Positions 35,136 to 43,025 of a stretch of DNA of 64,000 bases are shown here, piece by piece. A model generated the notes under the pieces. It was not told the origin of the DNA and searched no databases. It worked only from the letters and a program-made list of their open reading frames with translations. The DNA comes from Comamonas testosteroni. GTDB lineage: Bacteria; Pseudomonadota; Gammaproteobacteria; Burkholderiales; Burkholderiaceae_C. The DNA is taken from assembly GCF_030505195.1 (NCBI RefSeq), contig NZ_CP129672.1:4064501-4128500 (forward strand). Reading direction: 5' to 3'. The first letter of the stretch is position 1. Every line of letters begins with the position of its first letter. The position numbers and the translations under genes are program-made.

Positions 35136-36965
35136 TCAGAACCCCATGGTTTTTCCATCGGGGTTGCGCGGGTCCGAAGCGCCGCGCAGCAGGCCGTCGC
35201 GGATCTCGATGGTCTGCGTGCGGCCCATGGATGCCTTCAGTGCCACCTTGTGGCCCCATTGCCTGAGCAGGGCCAGCGTATCGGGGCTGAAGCCTTTTTC
35301 AACGCGCAACTCGTCAGGCGTCCACTGGTGGTGAAAGCGCGGCGTGGCCGCAGCCTCGGCCGGGTTCATGCCGAAGTCGATGTGATTGACGATTTGCTGG
35401 AGCACCGTGGTGATGATGCGCGCTCCGCCCGGGCTGCCGGTGACCAGAACCGGCTTGCCGTCCTTGAGCACCAGGGTCGGTGTCATGGAGGACAGCGGCC
35501 GCTTGCCAGCCTGCACGGCATTCGCATCGCCCCCCACCAGACCATAGGCATTGGCCACACCGGGCTTGGCCGAGAAATCGTCCATCTCGTTGTTGAGCAA
35601 AATCCCCGTGCCCTTGGCGACGATGCCGCTGCCGAAATTGGTGTTCAGCGTGTAGGTTACGGCCACCGCGTTGCCGGCCTTGTCCACCACGGAGTAATGG
35701 GTGGTCTGGTCGCTTTCATAAGGTTGGGGCCTGCCGGGCCGGATGTCCTTGCCGGACCTGGCCTGCTGGGGCTTGATGCTTGCGGCCAGCTCGCTGGCAT
35801 AGCTCTTGGAGATCAGCCCCTTGAGCGGAATCTTCACGAAGTCCGGGTCGCCCAGGTACTCCGAGCGGTCGGCATAGGCGAGCTTCATGGCCTCGGTCAT
35901 GTAGTGCACGCTTTGCGCGCTGTCGGCACCCCATTGATTCATGGGCCAGCGCTCCATCATGTTCAGGATCTGAATCAGGTGCGCACCGCCCGAAGAGGGC
36001 GGGGGCATGGTCACGATCTGGTAGCCGCGATAGCTGCCGCGCACGGGTTCGCGCTCGGCCACCTTGTAGTCGCGCAGGTCCAGCAAGCTGAGGGCATGGG
36101 CGTGCGGCGCCATCTCGGCCACGATCTTCTGCGCGATCGCGCCCTCGTAGAAGGCCTTGGCACCTTGCTGGCTGATCAGGCGCAGAGACTGCGCCAGGTC
36201 CTTTTGCACCAGCCTCTCGCCAGTTTGCAGCGGAGCGCCGTTTCTCCAGAAAACGGCCTGGGTGGCAGGCCAGCGGCCCATGTTCTTTTTTTCCTGATCC
36301 AGAGTCTTGGCCAGGGTGACGCTGACAGGGTAGCCCTTGTCCGCCAGCGCAATCGCCGGAGCCATGACCCTGGCCAGCGGCATGCTGCCCCAGCGCGAGA
36401 GCGCGTGCGTCATGCCTGCCACGGTGCCGGGCACACCCACGGCGTAGTGGGTGTAGAGCGATTTTCCGTCGATGACCTTGCCGCCGGCATCCAGATACAT
36501 ATTGCGTGACGCGCCCCGGGGGGCCACTTCGCGGAAGTCCAGTGCAATGTCCTTGCCGCTCCTGGCGTCGTGCACCATCATGAAGCCGCCGCCGCCGATA
36601 TTGCCGGCGTTGGGCAAGGCCACTGCCAGTGCAAAGCCCACGGCCACGGCGGCATCGACGGCATTGCCGCCCGCCTTGAGAATATCCACGCCGATCTGCG
36701 TGGCCAGCTCCTGCTCCGAGGCCACCATGCCGTTCTTGGCGATAACGGGGTGAAAGACATCCAGCTCGAAGTCATAGGCGGCAGCGGCTGCCTGGGCGGC
36801 GGCGCTCTGGGTGACGGCAGGCGCTGGCGCCTGAGCATTGGCATCGCTACGGCTGGCCGCGCGTTCGTTGCTGGCGGGCTCCAGCGTGGCCGTGCTGCTG
36901 CAGGCGCTCAGGCCGGCCAGAGCGATGAGCAGGCTGGCTGCCAGGGCGGTGGTGCGCAATTGCAT
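35136..36965 (-). CDS. ggt: Gamma-glutamyltransferase, lipoprotein type
   Basis: The 609-residue precursor self-cleaves before Thr421 (QTTHYSVVDKAGNAVAVTYT), which becomes the catalytic N-terminus of the small subunit. NAVDAAVAVGFALAV, PPPSSGGAHLIQILN and GSPGGARI are further family blocks. MQLRTTALAASLLIALAG followed by LSAC is a lipoprotein signal, so it acts in the periplasm, cutting glutathione and gamma-glutamyl peptides. An Ala-rich linker follows the signal. It is divergent from uraH and shares the spacer holding GntR-type site C, although a direct purine role is not obvious. Confidence 0.94.
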   Translation of the reverse strand: MQLRTTALAASLLIALAGLSACSSTATLEPASNERAASRSDANAQAPAPAVTQSAAAQAAAAAYDFELDVFHPVIAKNGMVASEQELATQIGVDILKAGGNAVDAAVAVGFALAVALPNAGNIGGGGFMMVHDARSGKDIALDFREVAPRGASRNMYLDAGGKVIDGKSLYTHYAVGVPGTVAGMTHALSRWGSMPLARVMAPAIALADKGYPVSVTLAKTLDQEKKNMGRWPATQAVFWRNGAPLQTGERLVQKDLAQSLRLISQQGAKAFYEGAIAQKIVAEMAPHAHALSLLDLRDYKVAEREPVRGSYRGYQIVTMPPPSSGGAHLIQILNMMERWPMNQWGADSAQSVHYMTEAMKLAYADRSEYLGDPDFVKIPLKGLISKSYASELAASIKPQQARSGKDIRPGRPQPYESDQTTHYSVVDKAGNAVAVTYTLNTNFGSGIVAKGTGILLNNEMDDFSAKPGVANAYGLVGGDANAVQAGKRPLSSMTPTLVLKDGKPVLVTGSPGGARIITTVLQQIVNHIDFGMNPAEAAATPRFHHQWTPDELRVEKGFSPDTLALLRQWGHKVALKASMGRTQTIEIRDGLLRGASDPRNPDGKTMGF

Positions 36966-37102
36966 GCGTTGTCTCCTGTTCGCTTGATGGGTCGGGCCAG
37001 TGTATCGAGGCCGATAAAGAGGCCGATAAAGAGGCCAACCGGGCAGAGCTGGCTATGTGCCTGAAAGTCAAGGCAGAAAAGCCTTTGATGGAGTACAGAA
37101 AC

Positions 37103-37110
37103 TGTATACA
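37103..37110. promoter_or_regulatory. Putative GntR operator, site C (uraH / ggt)
   Basis: TGTATACA in the context AGAAACTGTATACACTTTGG. The left flank is identical to site B (gntR) and the right flank ACACTTT to sites A and D. Confidence 0.65.
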
Positions 37111-37170
37111 CTTTGGTGATCAAAGCGCTGCGCTCAAGCGCGGGCAGGCTTTGTGATGGCTTAGATGTTT

Positions 37171-37254
37171 TAGGATTTGCGCAAACAGGAACGCAACAAC
37201 GGCCTGCCTTCCGAGGCAGCCGCTTGGCCTGAGCCCGTTTTGCGTAAGTCGTGT
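37171..37254 (+). ncRNA. Conserved structured leader, copy 2 (candidate riboswitch of uraH)
   Basis: This is the second copy of the leader at 33884. Outer stem CGCAAA/TTTGCG, conserved loop CAGGAACGCAACAAC on the 5' side, and inner hairpin CTGCC/GGCAG with a six-base loop. Relative to copy 1 the inner stem is shorter and its base pairs are changed with pairing retained, while the internal-loop bases and the AGTCGTGT tail are kept. A further small hairpin GGCAGT/ACTGCC (37270-37286) then leads into the uraH ribosome-binding site, a possible expression platform. Confidence 0.65.
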
Positions 37255-37302
37255 GTTTGGTACAACCAAGGGCAGTGGCAAACTGCCTGTGAGGAGATTT
37301 CC

Positions 37303-37653
37303 ATGGGCCTGAGCACCCACGTTCTCGACACCATGAATGGCTGCCCCGCCGCAGGCATGGCCGTCGAGCTGTTTTCCACCGAAGGCGACAAGGCCACGCT
37401 GATCAAGAGCCTGGTGCTCAATCATGACGGCCGCACCGATGCGCCGCTGTTCGACAACAACACGCTCAAGGTCGGCACTTACCGCCTTACCTTTGATGTT
37501 GCGGCCTACTTCAAGGCCCGTGACGTGCAACTGCCCGAGCCCAGCTTTCTGAACAAGGTGAGCCTGGACTTCGGCGTGGCCAATGTGGAGCAGCACTACC
37601 ATGTGCCTCTGCTGGTCAGCCCCTGGAGCTACTCCACCTATCGCGGCTCCTGA
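37303..37653 (+). CDS. uraH: 5-Hydroxyisourate hydrolase (transthyretin-like, UraH)
   Basis: The protein has 116 residues. MGLSTHVLDTMNGCPAAGMA contains the conserved His in STHVLD. An Arg lies in the HDGRTDAPL segment. HYHVPLLVSPWSYSTYRGS is the diagnostic C-terminus ending in Tyr-Arg-Gly-Ser. It converts HIU, the product of PuuD, to OHCU, the substrate of UraD. No signal peptide is present, so it is cytoplasmic. The ATG at 37303 has GAGGAG upstream. It follows a structured leader and GntR-type site C. Confidence 0.96.
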   Translation: MGLSTHVLDTMNGCPAAGMAVELFSTEGDKATLIKSLVLNHDGRTDAPLFDNNTLKVGTYRLTFDVAAYFKARDVQLPEPSFLNKVSLDFGVANVEQHYHVPLLVSPWSYSTYRGS

Positions 37654-37688
37654 CCGGGTCGCGGGTCTCTCGATCAGGGAGACATGGC

Positions 37689-37782
37689 AAAAATAGGAGC
37701 GGCTTGCGCACGTCCCTTAAAGGTTTCGGCATTAAAAGGCATTGAAACCTAGAGGTGACAGGCGCAAGCTGCTCCTGTTTTT
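37689..37782. terminator. Large nested hairpin ending the uraH unit
   Basis: Outer arms AAAAATAGGAGC.GCTTGCGC and GCGCAAGC.GCTCCTGTTTTT pair over about 20 bases with one or two mismatches. Inside them sits a second stem AGGTTTC/GAAACCT. Runs of A and T at both ends make it a plausible bidirectional terminator between uraH and the convergent DoxX gene. Confidence 0.7.
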
Positions 37783-37789
37783 ATGGCTT

Positions 37790-38179
37790 TTATTTCCCCT
37801 TGGAATAGGCCATGGCCACCACCAGGGCGCTCACCAAATAAAAGGCCTGCAGCTCCAGCGCCCAGCCGCCGGTGTTGTTGAGCATCAGAATCTGCCGGGT
37901 GTGCATCAGCGCAAATGCCACCACCATATTGATGGCAATCACCAGTGCGGCCGGTACCACCCACAGGCCCACCAGCAACAGCAAGGGCGCGATCACTTCG
38001 CCCAGATAGACCGCATAGGCCAGAAATCCCGGCGCGCCCAGGCTCTCGATCTTGGCCTCGATGCTGCCTATGCCATAACGAATCTTGGCCCAGCCGTGCA
38101 GCAGCATGAGCAAAGCCAGGGTGACACGCAGCACGACCAGAGCTGCCTTGGGGTGGTGAAAGTAATTCCAGAACTTCAT
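37790..38179 (-). CDS. DoxX-family membrane protein
   Basis: The protein has 129 residues and four hydrophobic helices. LALLMLLHGWAKIRYGIGSIEAKIESLGAP is the DoxX N-terminal pattern (helix, His-Gly-x-x-Lys). Function of this small membrane family is poorly defined; some members work in sulfur oxidation or redox stress. The ATG at 38179 has AGGA five bases upstream and is preferred over the ATG six bases earlier. It is convergent with uraH. Confidence 0.87.
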   Translation of the reverse strand: MKFWNYFHHPKAALVVLRVTLALLMLLHGWAKIRYGIGSIEAKIESLGAPGFLAYAVYLGEVIAPLLLLVGLWVVPAALVIAINMVVAFALMHTRQILMLNNTGGWALELQAFYLVSALVVAMAYSKGK

Positions 38180-38505
38180 GAGCATCCTGTCGTCAGCGCT
38201 ATGCTTATACCAACAATGCTAGCGCCTGTTTCAGACAATTCGCCTGCTTGCCCATAGATGGGGCCAAGTCTTGTTTTATGTTCATGCTGTAGGTCTTTTT
38301 CGACAACTGCTCTTGCCTTCTGTAGGCCAATGGCGCAAGCTGTAACCGCTGAGTTTTATCGGCAACGCTGCGCACTAGCATCGTGCCAACCCTGTTTCTG
38401 ACAGCTTTGCATCGGGGGGATGTGCAAAAGCGACTCCATGTCGGACTTCAGGACCTTCTACCTCTGAAATGTGTCTACACATTCATCCCATGAAAGGATA
38501 TAGGT
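38180..38505. other. Intergenic region upstream of the YSC84 lipoprotein gene
   Basis: No gene is seen. It holds the promoters of the divergent DoxX and YSC84 genes; AAAGGAT precedes the YSC84 start. No conspicuous repeat or palindrome is visible. Confidence 0.4.
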
Positions 38506-39090
38506 ATGCGTCAAATTTCTCTGCGTTCTGTTGCGATGGCTGCCGCACTGGCTGCCGGTGCCTTGACCATGACGGCCTGCACCACGACCAAGCCTGATAC
38601 GGCATCGGCTCCCCGCTCCGATTCCACAACGGTCAATACCCGTGCCAATGCCGCTCTGGAGCGCCTGTACCAGACCGCACCAGGATCCAAGGAAATGGTG
38701 CAACGTGCCAAGGGGGTGCTGATCTTCCCGTCGGTGATTGGCGGCAGCTTTGTGGTCGGGGTCGAGCATGGTCGTGGCGTGCTGCGCGTGGGCGGCTCCA
38801 ACCGTGGTTTCTACAGCACGACAGCGGCCTCTATCGGATGGCAAGCTGGTGGCCAGTCCAAGGCTGTGATCTATGTGTTCAACACGCAGGAAGCGCTGGA
38901 CAAGTTCCTCAAGAGCGACGGCTGGTCCGTGGGGGCTGATGCCACCGTGGCTGCCGGCCGGATCGGTGCCAACGGCAGCGTGGACACCACGACTGCCCAG
39001 GCTCCCGTCACCAGCTATGTGCTGACCAATGCGGGCCTGGAAGCGGGCGTGTCTCTGCAGGGCACGAAGATCACCAAAGTGGTCGAATAA
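38506..39090 (+). CDS. YSC84-related lipid-binding lipoprotein
   Basis: The protein has 194 residues. MRQISLRSVAMAAALAAGALTM followed by TACTTT is a lipoprotein signal with lipobox Cys25. The mature domain has the YSC84/BPSL1445 pattern: AKGVLIFPSVIGGSFVVGVEHGRGVL, SIGWQAGGQSKAVIYVF and AGLEAGVSLQGTKITKV. Such proteins bind phospholipid-like ligands in the periplasm. It is a single-gene unit with its own terminator. Confidence 0.9.
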   Translation: MRQISLRSVAMAAALAAGALTMTACTTTKPDTASAPRSDSTTVNTRANAALERLYQTAPGSKEMVQRAKGVLIFPSVIGGSFVVGVEHGRGVLRVGGSNRGFYSTTAASIGWQAGGQSKAVIYVFNTQEALDKFLKSDGWSVGADATVAAGRIGANGSVDTTTAQAPVTSYVLTNAGLEAGVSLQGTKITKVVE

Positions 39091-39112
39091 GCCTCGCCTG
39101 GCTTGTCGCAAC

Positions 39113-39138
39113 AAAAAACCGGCCTTGGCCGGTTTTTT
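39113..39138. terminator. Bidirectional rho-independent terminator
   Basis: AAAAAACCGGCC / GGCCGGTTTTTT with loop TT, between the convergent YSC84 lipoprotein gene and the gene at 39175. Confidence 0.9.
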
Positions 39139-39174
39139 GTTGTCCGATGCAGCGGGCTGCATCGCTGTGCACTT

Positions 39175-39654
39175 TCACTGGCCCAGCTGACCTTCGGTCA
39201 AGGTGTCGAGCTGGAAGCGTCCCGACTTGTCCCACAGCCAGGTGTCGGTATAGGTCACGCTGCGACCCAGGGCAGGGAAGGGGGCAGCGGAGCGCACGGC
39301 TCGCTCGATCTCGGCCACCACTTCGGGGGCATGGCTTGGCTTGCGCATCCAGTGCAGGTTATTCACGCGGCCCTGGCCGTCGAGTTGAACTTGGAGCACG
39401 CCGATCGCATACAGCATAGGCGGCAGCATGCCCTGGTAGATGCGGCCGGAGTTGCGTTCATACAGATGCTGGGCAGCCTGCTTGCGATAGCCGGGGCTGG
39501 CTTTGTCGGCAGGCGTCGTGCCGATGGATGGGCTTTGGGGCGCGATCTGGCAGGCGGTCAGCACCGCTGCAACGGCAGCCATCATCCCGGTCCGCAACCA
39601 CTTCAGGGGGCGGCGGGCTGGTGTGGCGCGGGTGGAGTCGTGGGTTTCAGGCAT
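39175..39654 (-). CDS. Putative periplasmic lipoprotein with TonB-C-like domain
   Basis: The protein has 159 residues. A cytoplasmic N-terminal tail is followed by WLRTGMMAAVAAVLTAC, a signal ending in a lipobox-like TAC. The C-terminal part (YAIGVLQVQLDGQGRVNNLHW, then a VVAEIERAVRSAAPFPAL helix) resembles the TonB C-terminal fold that contacts other envelope proteins. The role is unknown. The ATG at 39654 is preferred; an upstream start would overlap the promoter region of xdhC. Confidence 0.7.
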   Translation of the reverse strand: MPETHDSTRATPARRPLKWLRTGMMAAVAAVLTACQIAPQSPSIGTTPADKASPGYRKQAAQHLYERNSGRIYQGMLPPMLYAIGVLQVQLDGQGRVNNLHWMRKPSHAPEVVAEIERAVRSAAPFPALGRSVTYTDTWLWDKSGRFQLDTLTEGQLGQ

Positions 39655-39850
39655 GCCGCCAAGCGTAGCCGCAAATGAATGGAGGCAGCTGCCTGGGGGC
39701 GCAATTCTCACGCCTTCTCGTGAAAAATCTGCAACGACTCGTCAAATCCGGTTCGGATATGCATCCGATTAATGTGCTCATACGCTTGTCTGTCTATTGC
39801 GACTCGCAAAATGCATGAACATCGGTCATCAAAGCAATCGGCGTTCAGTC

Positions 39851-40681
39851 ATGTGGAGTGAAACACAGCAAGGAATCTTGAATCGTCTGGCGCAGCAGCC
39901 GCTGTGCTGGGTGCAGGTACAGGCCACTCGTGGCTCCGTGCCCCGTGAGGAGGGGGCCTGGATGGCTGTGTTTGCCGATGAGGTGATGGGGACGATCGGC
40001 GGTGGTCATCTGGAGTGGCAGGCCATTGCCAAGGCTCGCCAGTTGCTGGCGCAGTGGGGTGCAGACCCCGCAGCCTTGCGCGAGCATATCCAGCGGTATG
40101 CGCTTGGCCCCAGTCTGGGCCAATGTTGCGGCGGTGCGCTGGAGTTGCACTTTGCATGGTTTGACGCCAGCGAGGTCCAACGTCTGCGGGCCTTGATGCC
40201 CGAGCCGTCGCAATGTGTGGCCCTGTTCGGGGCGGGCCATGTGGGGCATGCGCTGGTGCGCATTTTGCGCAGCTTGCCGTACCGCGTGATCTGGGTGGAC
40301 AGCCGTGATGCAGTCTTTCCCGTGGAGGAGCAGATAGGGGTGCAGTGCGAGCATTCCGATCCGGTGCAGGCTGCCGTGGCACAGCTGCCGCCGCAGTCGC
40401 AGGTGCTCATCATGAGCTTCAGCCATGCCGAAGACCTGGAGGTAGTGGCCCAATGCCTGCTGCGTCAGCGCGAGCGCGGAGATCTGCCTTTTGTGGGGTT
40501 GATTGGCAGCAAGACCAAATGGGCCAGCTTCAGCAGCCGCTTGCGCAGTCGAGGGTTCAGCGATGCAGAGTTGGTCCACATCACCTGCCCGATCGGCGTG
40601 CCGGGCATTACCGGCAAGGAGCCTGAGGTGATCGCTGTGGCGGTGGCAGCACAGCTTCTGCAGCGCTTGTCTGCGAGCTGA
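39851..40681 (+). CDS. xdhC: Xanthine dehydrogenase maturation factor XdhC
   Basis: The protein has 276 residues. VQATRGSVPREEGAWMAV, GTIGGGHLEWQAIAKA and GPSLGQCCGGALELHF (with the conserved Cys that handles molybdenum cofactor) form the XdhC N-terminal domain. A Rossmann domain begins with VALFGAGHVGHALVRIL, and the end FVGLIGSKTKW...GLIGS region is typical. It inserts sulfurated molybdenum cofactor into xanthine dehydrogenase. The xdhA and xdhB genes are not in this window. The start at 39851 fits the family; an ATG at 39815 is the alternative. Confidence 0.92.
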   Translation: MWSETQQGILNRLAQQPLCWVQVQATRGSVPREEGAWMAVFADEVMGTIGGGHLEWQAIAKARQLLAQWGADPAALREHIQRYALGPSLGQCCGGALELHFAWFDASEVQRLRALMPEPSQCVALFGAGHVGHALVRILRSLPYRVIWVDSRDAVFPVEEQIGVQCEHSDPVQAAVAQLPPQSQVLIMSFSHAEDLEVVAQCLLRQRERGDLPFVGLIGSKTKWASFSSRLRSRGFSDAELVHITCPIGVPGITGKEPEVIAVAVAAQLLQRLSAS

Positions 40682-40833
40682 TGGTGCAACGAATGCACCT
40701 GATCTGGTGCATGTTGCCGCAAACATGCTGTCACTCGCCCTGAAAATCAGGCCCGATCCTTGCATATCGATCTTGTATTAGGGAAATCTCTAGGATGGTT
40801 TATCCCTGATTCGAGAGTTGCGGCAGCAAAAAT

Positions 40834-40841
40834 TGCATACA
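40834..40841. promoter_or_regulatory. Putative GntR operator, site D (puuD)
   Basis: TGCATACA, one mismatch from TGTATACA, in the context TTGCATACACTTTCGG. The ACACTTT right flank is as in sites A and C. It lies 133 bp upstream of puuD. Confidence 0.5.
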
Positions 40842-40973
40842 CTTTCGGTCGACAGAATGGTCGCAGCGGTGCCCCGTGTGTAACGTCCGGGAGCGCGGCC
40901 TTTTCTTCTGCTCAGAGCGCCCGCAGTGGTGAGCAGGTTGTTCGGCAGCCTCACGCTGCCAAGGTTGAGAGCT

Positions 40974-42290
40974 ATGGAAAGCTACATTCTCGACTGGGCC
41001 GGCCTGCTGTTGCGGTGGCTCCACGTCATTACCGCGATCGCCTGGGTCGGTTCATCCTTCTACTTTGTGTTCCTGGACAGCAGCTTGACGCCGCCCGTGG
41101 ATGACGACCTGAAGAAGCAGGGCGTTAACGGCGAACTCTGGGCTGTGCACGGTGGTGGTTTCTACCACCCCGTCAAGTTCAATGTGTCTCCTCCCAAGAT
41201 GCCGGATCACCTGCACTGGTTCTACTGGGAAAGCTACACCACGTGGCTGTCCGGCTTTGCCCTGCTGACGGTCTCCTACCTCTGGAACGCCAATATCTAT
41301 CTGGTCACTCCCGGCGACCCCAATGCCATGAGCACCGGCGCTGCCGTGGCTTCGGCTCTGGGCTTCCTGGTGGTTTTCTGGCTGCTGTATGACTTCATCT
41401 GCCGCACCTTCGGCCAGAAGAAGAATGGCGACGCCACCGTCGGTGCCATGGTTCTGGTTCTGGTGTGTATCGCAGCCTACCTGGCCTGCCACATCTTCCC
41501 CGGTCAGGCGGCCTTCCTGCTGATGGGCGCGATGATCGCGACGTCCATGAGCGCCAACGTGTTCTTCTGGATCATCCCTGGCCAGCGCAAGGTGGTGGCT
41601 TCGCTCAAGGCTGGTGAGCCTGTGGACCCACGTCACGGTCAACGTGCCAAGCAGCGCAGCGTGCACAACACCTATTTCACGCTGCCCGTGCTGTTCGCCA
41701 TGCTGTCCAATCACTATGGCTGGTTGTACAGCCACAAGATGAACTGGCTGGTGCTGATCGGCATGATGTTTGCCGGTGCTGCCATTCGCCAGTTCTTCGT
41801 GATGCGCCACGGCTACAAGCTGGGTCGCAACAGCCACCCCTGGCCTTACGCTGCTGTCGGCGTAGCTGCTCTGCTGGCCGTGTTCGTCTGGCTCAAGCCC
41901 GCTCCTGTGGCTGCAACTGCTCCAGTGGCGGCTGCTCCCGCGGCACCCGCAGCCGGGCAGGCTGCAACTCCCGCAGCCCCTGCAGCTGAAGTGGCAACTC
42001 CTGCCGTCGAAGGCGCATCACCTGCTGCTGCTCCCGCAGCCGCTGGCGGCGAAGGCTTTGCCAAGGTCAATGCCATCTTCCAGCAGCATTGTGTGGTGTG
42101 CCACGGCACGGCCATCCAGCAAAAGGCGGTTCGTCTGGACTCCCCCGATGCGGTGAAGTCGCACGCCCAGCAGATCTACCAGCAGGTGGTTCAGCTGAAG
42201 AAGATGCCTTTCGGCAACCCTGCGGCTCTGTCGGATGACGAACGCAACCTGATCAAGACCTGGTACGAGTCCGGCGCTGCCGTGAACTGA
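40974..42290 (+). CDS. puuD: Membrane urate hydroxylase PuuD with C-terminal cytochrome c domain
   Basis: The protein has 438 residues. Eight or so membrane helices start at WAGLLLRWLHVITAIAWVGSSFYFVFLD. The conserved ELWAVHGGGFYHPVKFNV and HWFYWESYTTWLSGFALL blocks identify PuuD. After an Ala/Pro-rich linker of about 70 residues the C-terminus is a single-heme cytochrome c (CVVCH, with the distal Met in KKMPFG). PuuD oxidises urate to HIU and passes electrons to the respiratory chain instead of making peroxide. UraH acts next. The ATG at 40974 matches family starts. Confidence 0.95.
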   Translation: MESYILDWAGLLLRWLHVITAIAWVGSSFYFVFLDSSLTPPVDDDLKKQGVNGELWAVHGGGFYHPVKFNVSPPKMPDHLHWFYWESYTTWLSGFALLTVSYLWNANIYLVTPGDPNAMSTGAAVASALGFLVVFWLLYDFICRTFGQKKNGDATVGAMVLVLVCIAAYLACHIFPGQAAFLLMGAMIATSMSANVFFWIIPGQRKVVASLKAGEPVDPRHGQRAKQRSVHNTYFTLPVLFAMLSNHYGWLYSHKMNWLVLIGMMFAGAAIRQFFVMRHGYKLGRNSHPWPYAAVGVAALLAVFVWLKPAPVAATAPVAAAPAAPAAGQAATPAAPAAEVATPAVEGASPAAAPAAAGGEGFAKVNAIFQQHCVVCHGTAIQQKAVRLDSPDAVKSHAQQIYQQVVQLKKMPFGNPAALSDDERNLIKTWYESGAAVN

Positions 42291-42418
42291 TCATCAGCGG
42301 TTGTTCTGGGTAGTCAAAGTCGTTAGCTGGAAATTGAAGCCGTCAACAGCGGCCTGACATCCATGCGGCTTTCAGGGGAGGGAGGTTGCGGCATCAAAGT
42401 CGTGAACTCCCTTTCCCT

Positions 42419-42455
42419 AATCGAAAAAGCGCTCGTTGTGAGCGCTTTTTCGATT
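42419..42455 (+). terminator. Rho-independent terminator of puuD
   Basis: A 16-bp perfect stem AATCGAAAAAGCGCTC / GAGCGCTTTTTCGATT with loop GTTGT, 130 bp after the puuD stop. Confidence 0.92.
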
Positions 42456-42843
42456 GAAAATTCAACGGACTGAACTCGTGAGCGCAGCGCAAGCATGGGA
42501 GCCTCCGTGAATAGATCTGAGAGCGCTCCTAAGTCTGCAGTCGTTCAACTCAAAGATGCCTATGACTGCCAGTGCCCAAAGCAGTTATTTGAGCGCGACT
42601 GCCATGCAGGTCTGCTTTGAAACTCAAGGCGGTCCCCGGACTGTCACGAATTCCAGGTGCCCGTTTTTGCCAGCACCGAACTGGTGCTTTCGACCCGTCG
42701 CCGTCATCCGAGCTTTGACGACCGATGCCTGGTATGCAGCGATTGCTGCGGCTCATGGCTGCATCGTGACCTATCGGTTGGCCATCGGCAGTAAAGGCCA
42801 TGAGCGTGACGAAGCCACGCCCGTCATACGCTAGGCCATAAAA
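42456..42843. other. Intergenic patch with gene debris
   Basis: No intact gene is present. GCATCGTGACCTATCGGTT at 42764-42782 recurs, nearly identical, near 56834 beside the IS1182 fragment, so this patch carries fragments of a dispersed sequence. Confidence 0.4.
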
Positions 42844-42878
42844 AAGCGATGCCCCCGAGGGTGCATCGCTTCTTTTTT
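42844..42878 (+). terminator. Rho-independent terminator-like hairpin
   Basis: AAGCGATGC / GCATCGCTT is followed by CTTTTTT; an A-run on the other side allows minus-strand function. It has no intact gene directly before it on either strand, so it probably outlived a lost gene. Confidence 0.75.
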
Positions 42879-42880
42879 GC

Positions 42881-42952
42881 TTACTTGGCAGGGATGGCCT
42901 TGGGATCGAGGTTACTGACTGGGCCGTAACGACGACTCACGGGCCCAACTGA
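42881..42952 (-). pseudogene. Possible 3' remnant of a lost gene
   Basis: On the minus strand a short reading GPVSRRYGPVSNLDPKAIPAK ends in TAA just before the hairpin at 42844. It looks like a natural protein C-terminus, but the frame is closed by TGA about 23 codons upstream. I cannot assign a family. Confidence 0.3.
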
Positions 42953-43025
42953 TCAAGCGTTCTCCAGCACGCTCCCTGGCGTCCATGAGATGCACCCGAG
43001 AGGCGGATGACGGTCGTATCAGCAC

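Noticed and set aside
33976..35259. A 427-codon frame opposite glxR
   Set aside because: It runs through the glxR terminator and into ggt; no family features.
42556..42834. Plus-strand frame ending just before a terminator-like hairpin
   Set aside because: Sequence resembles debris shared with the region near 56834, not a protein family; no convincing start signal.
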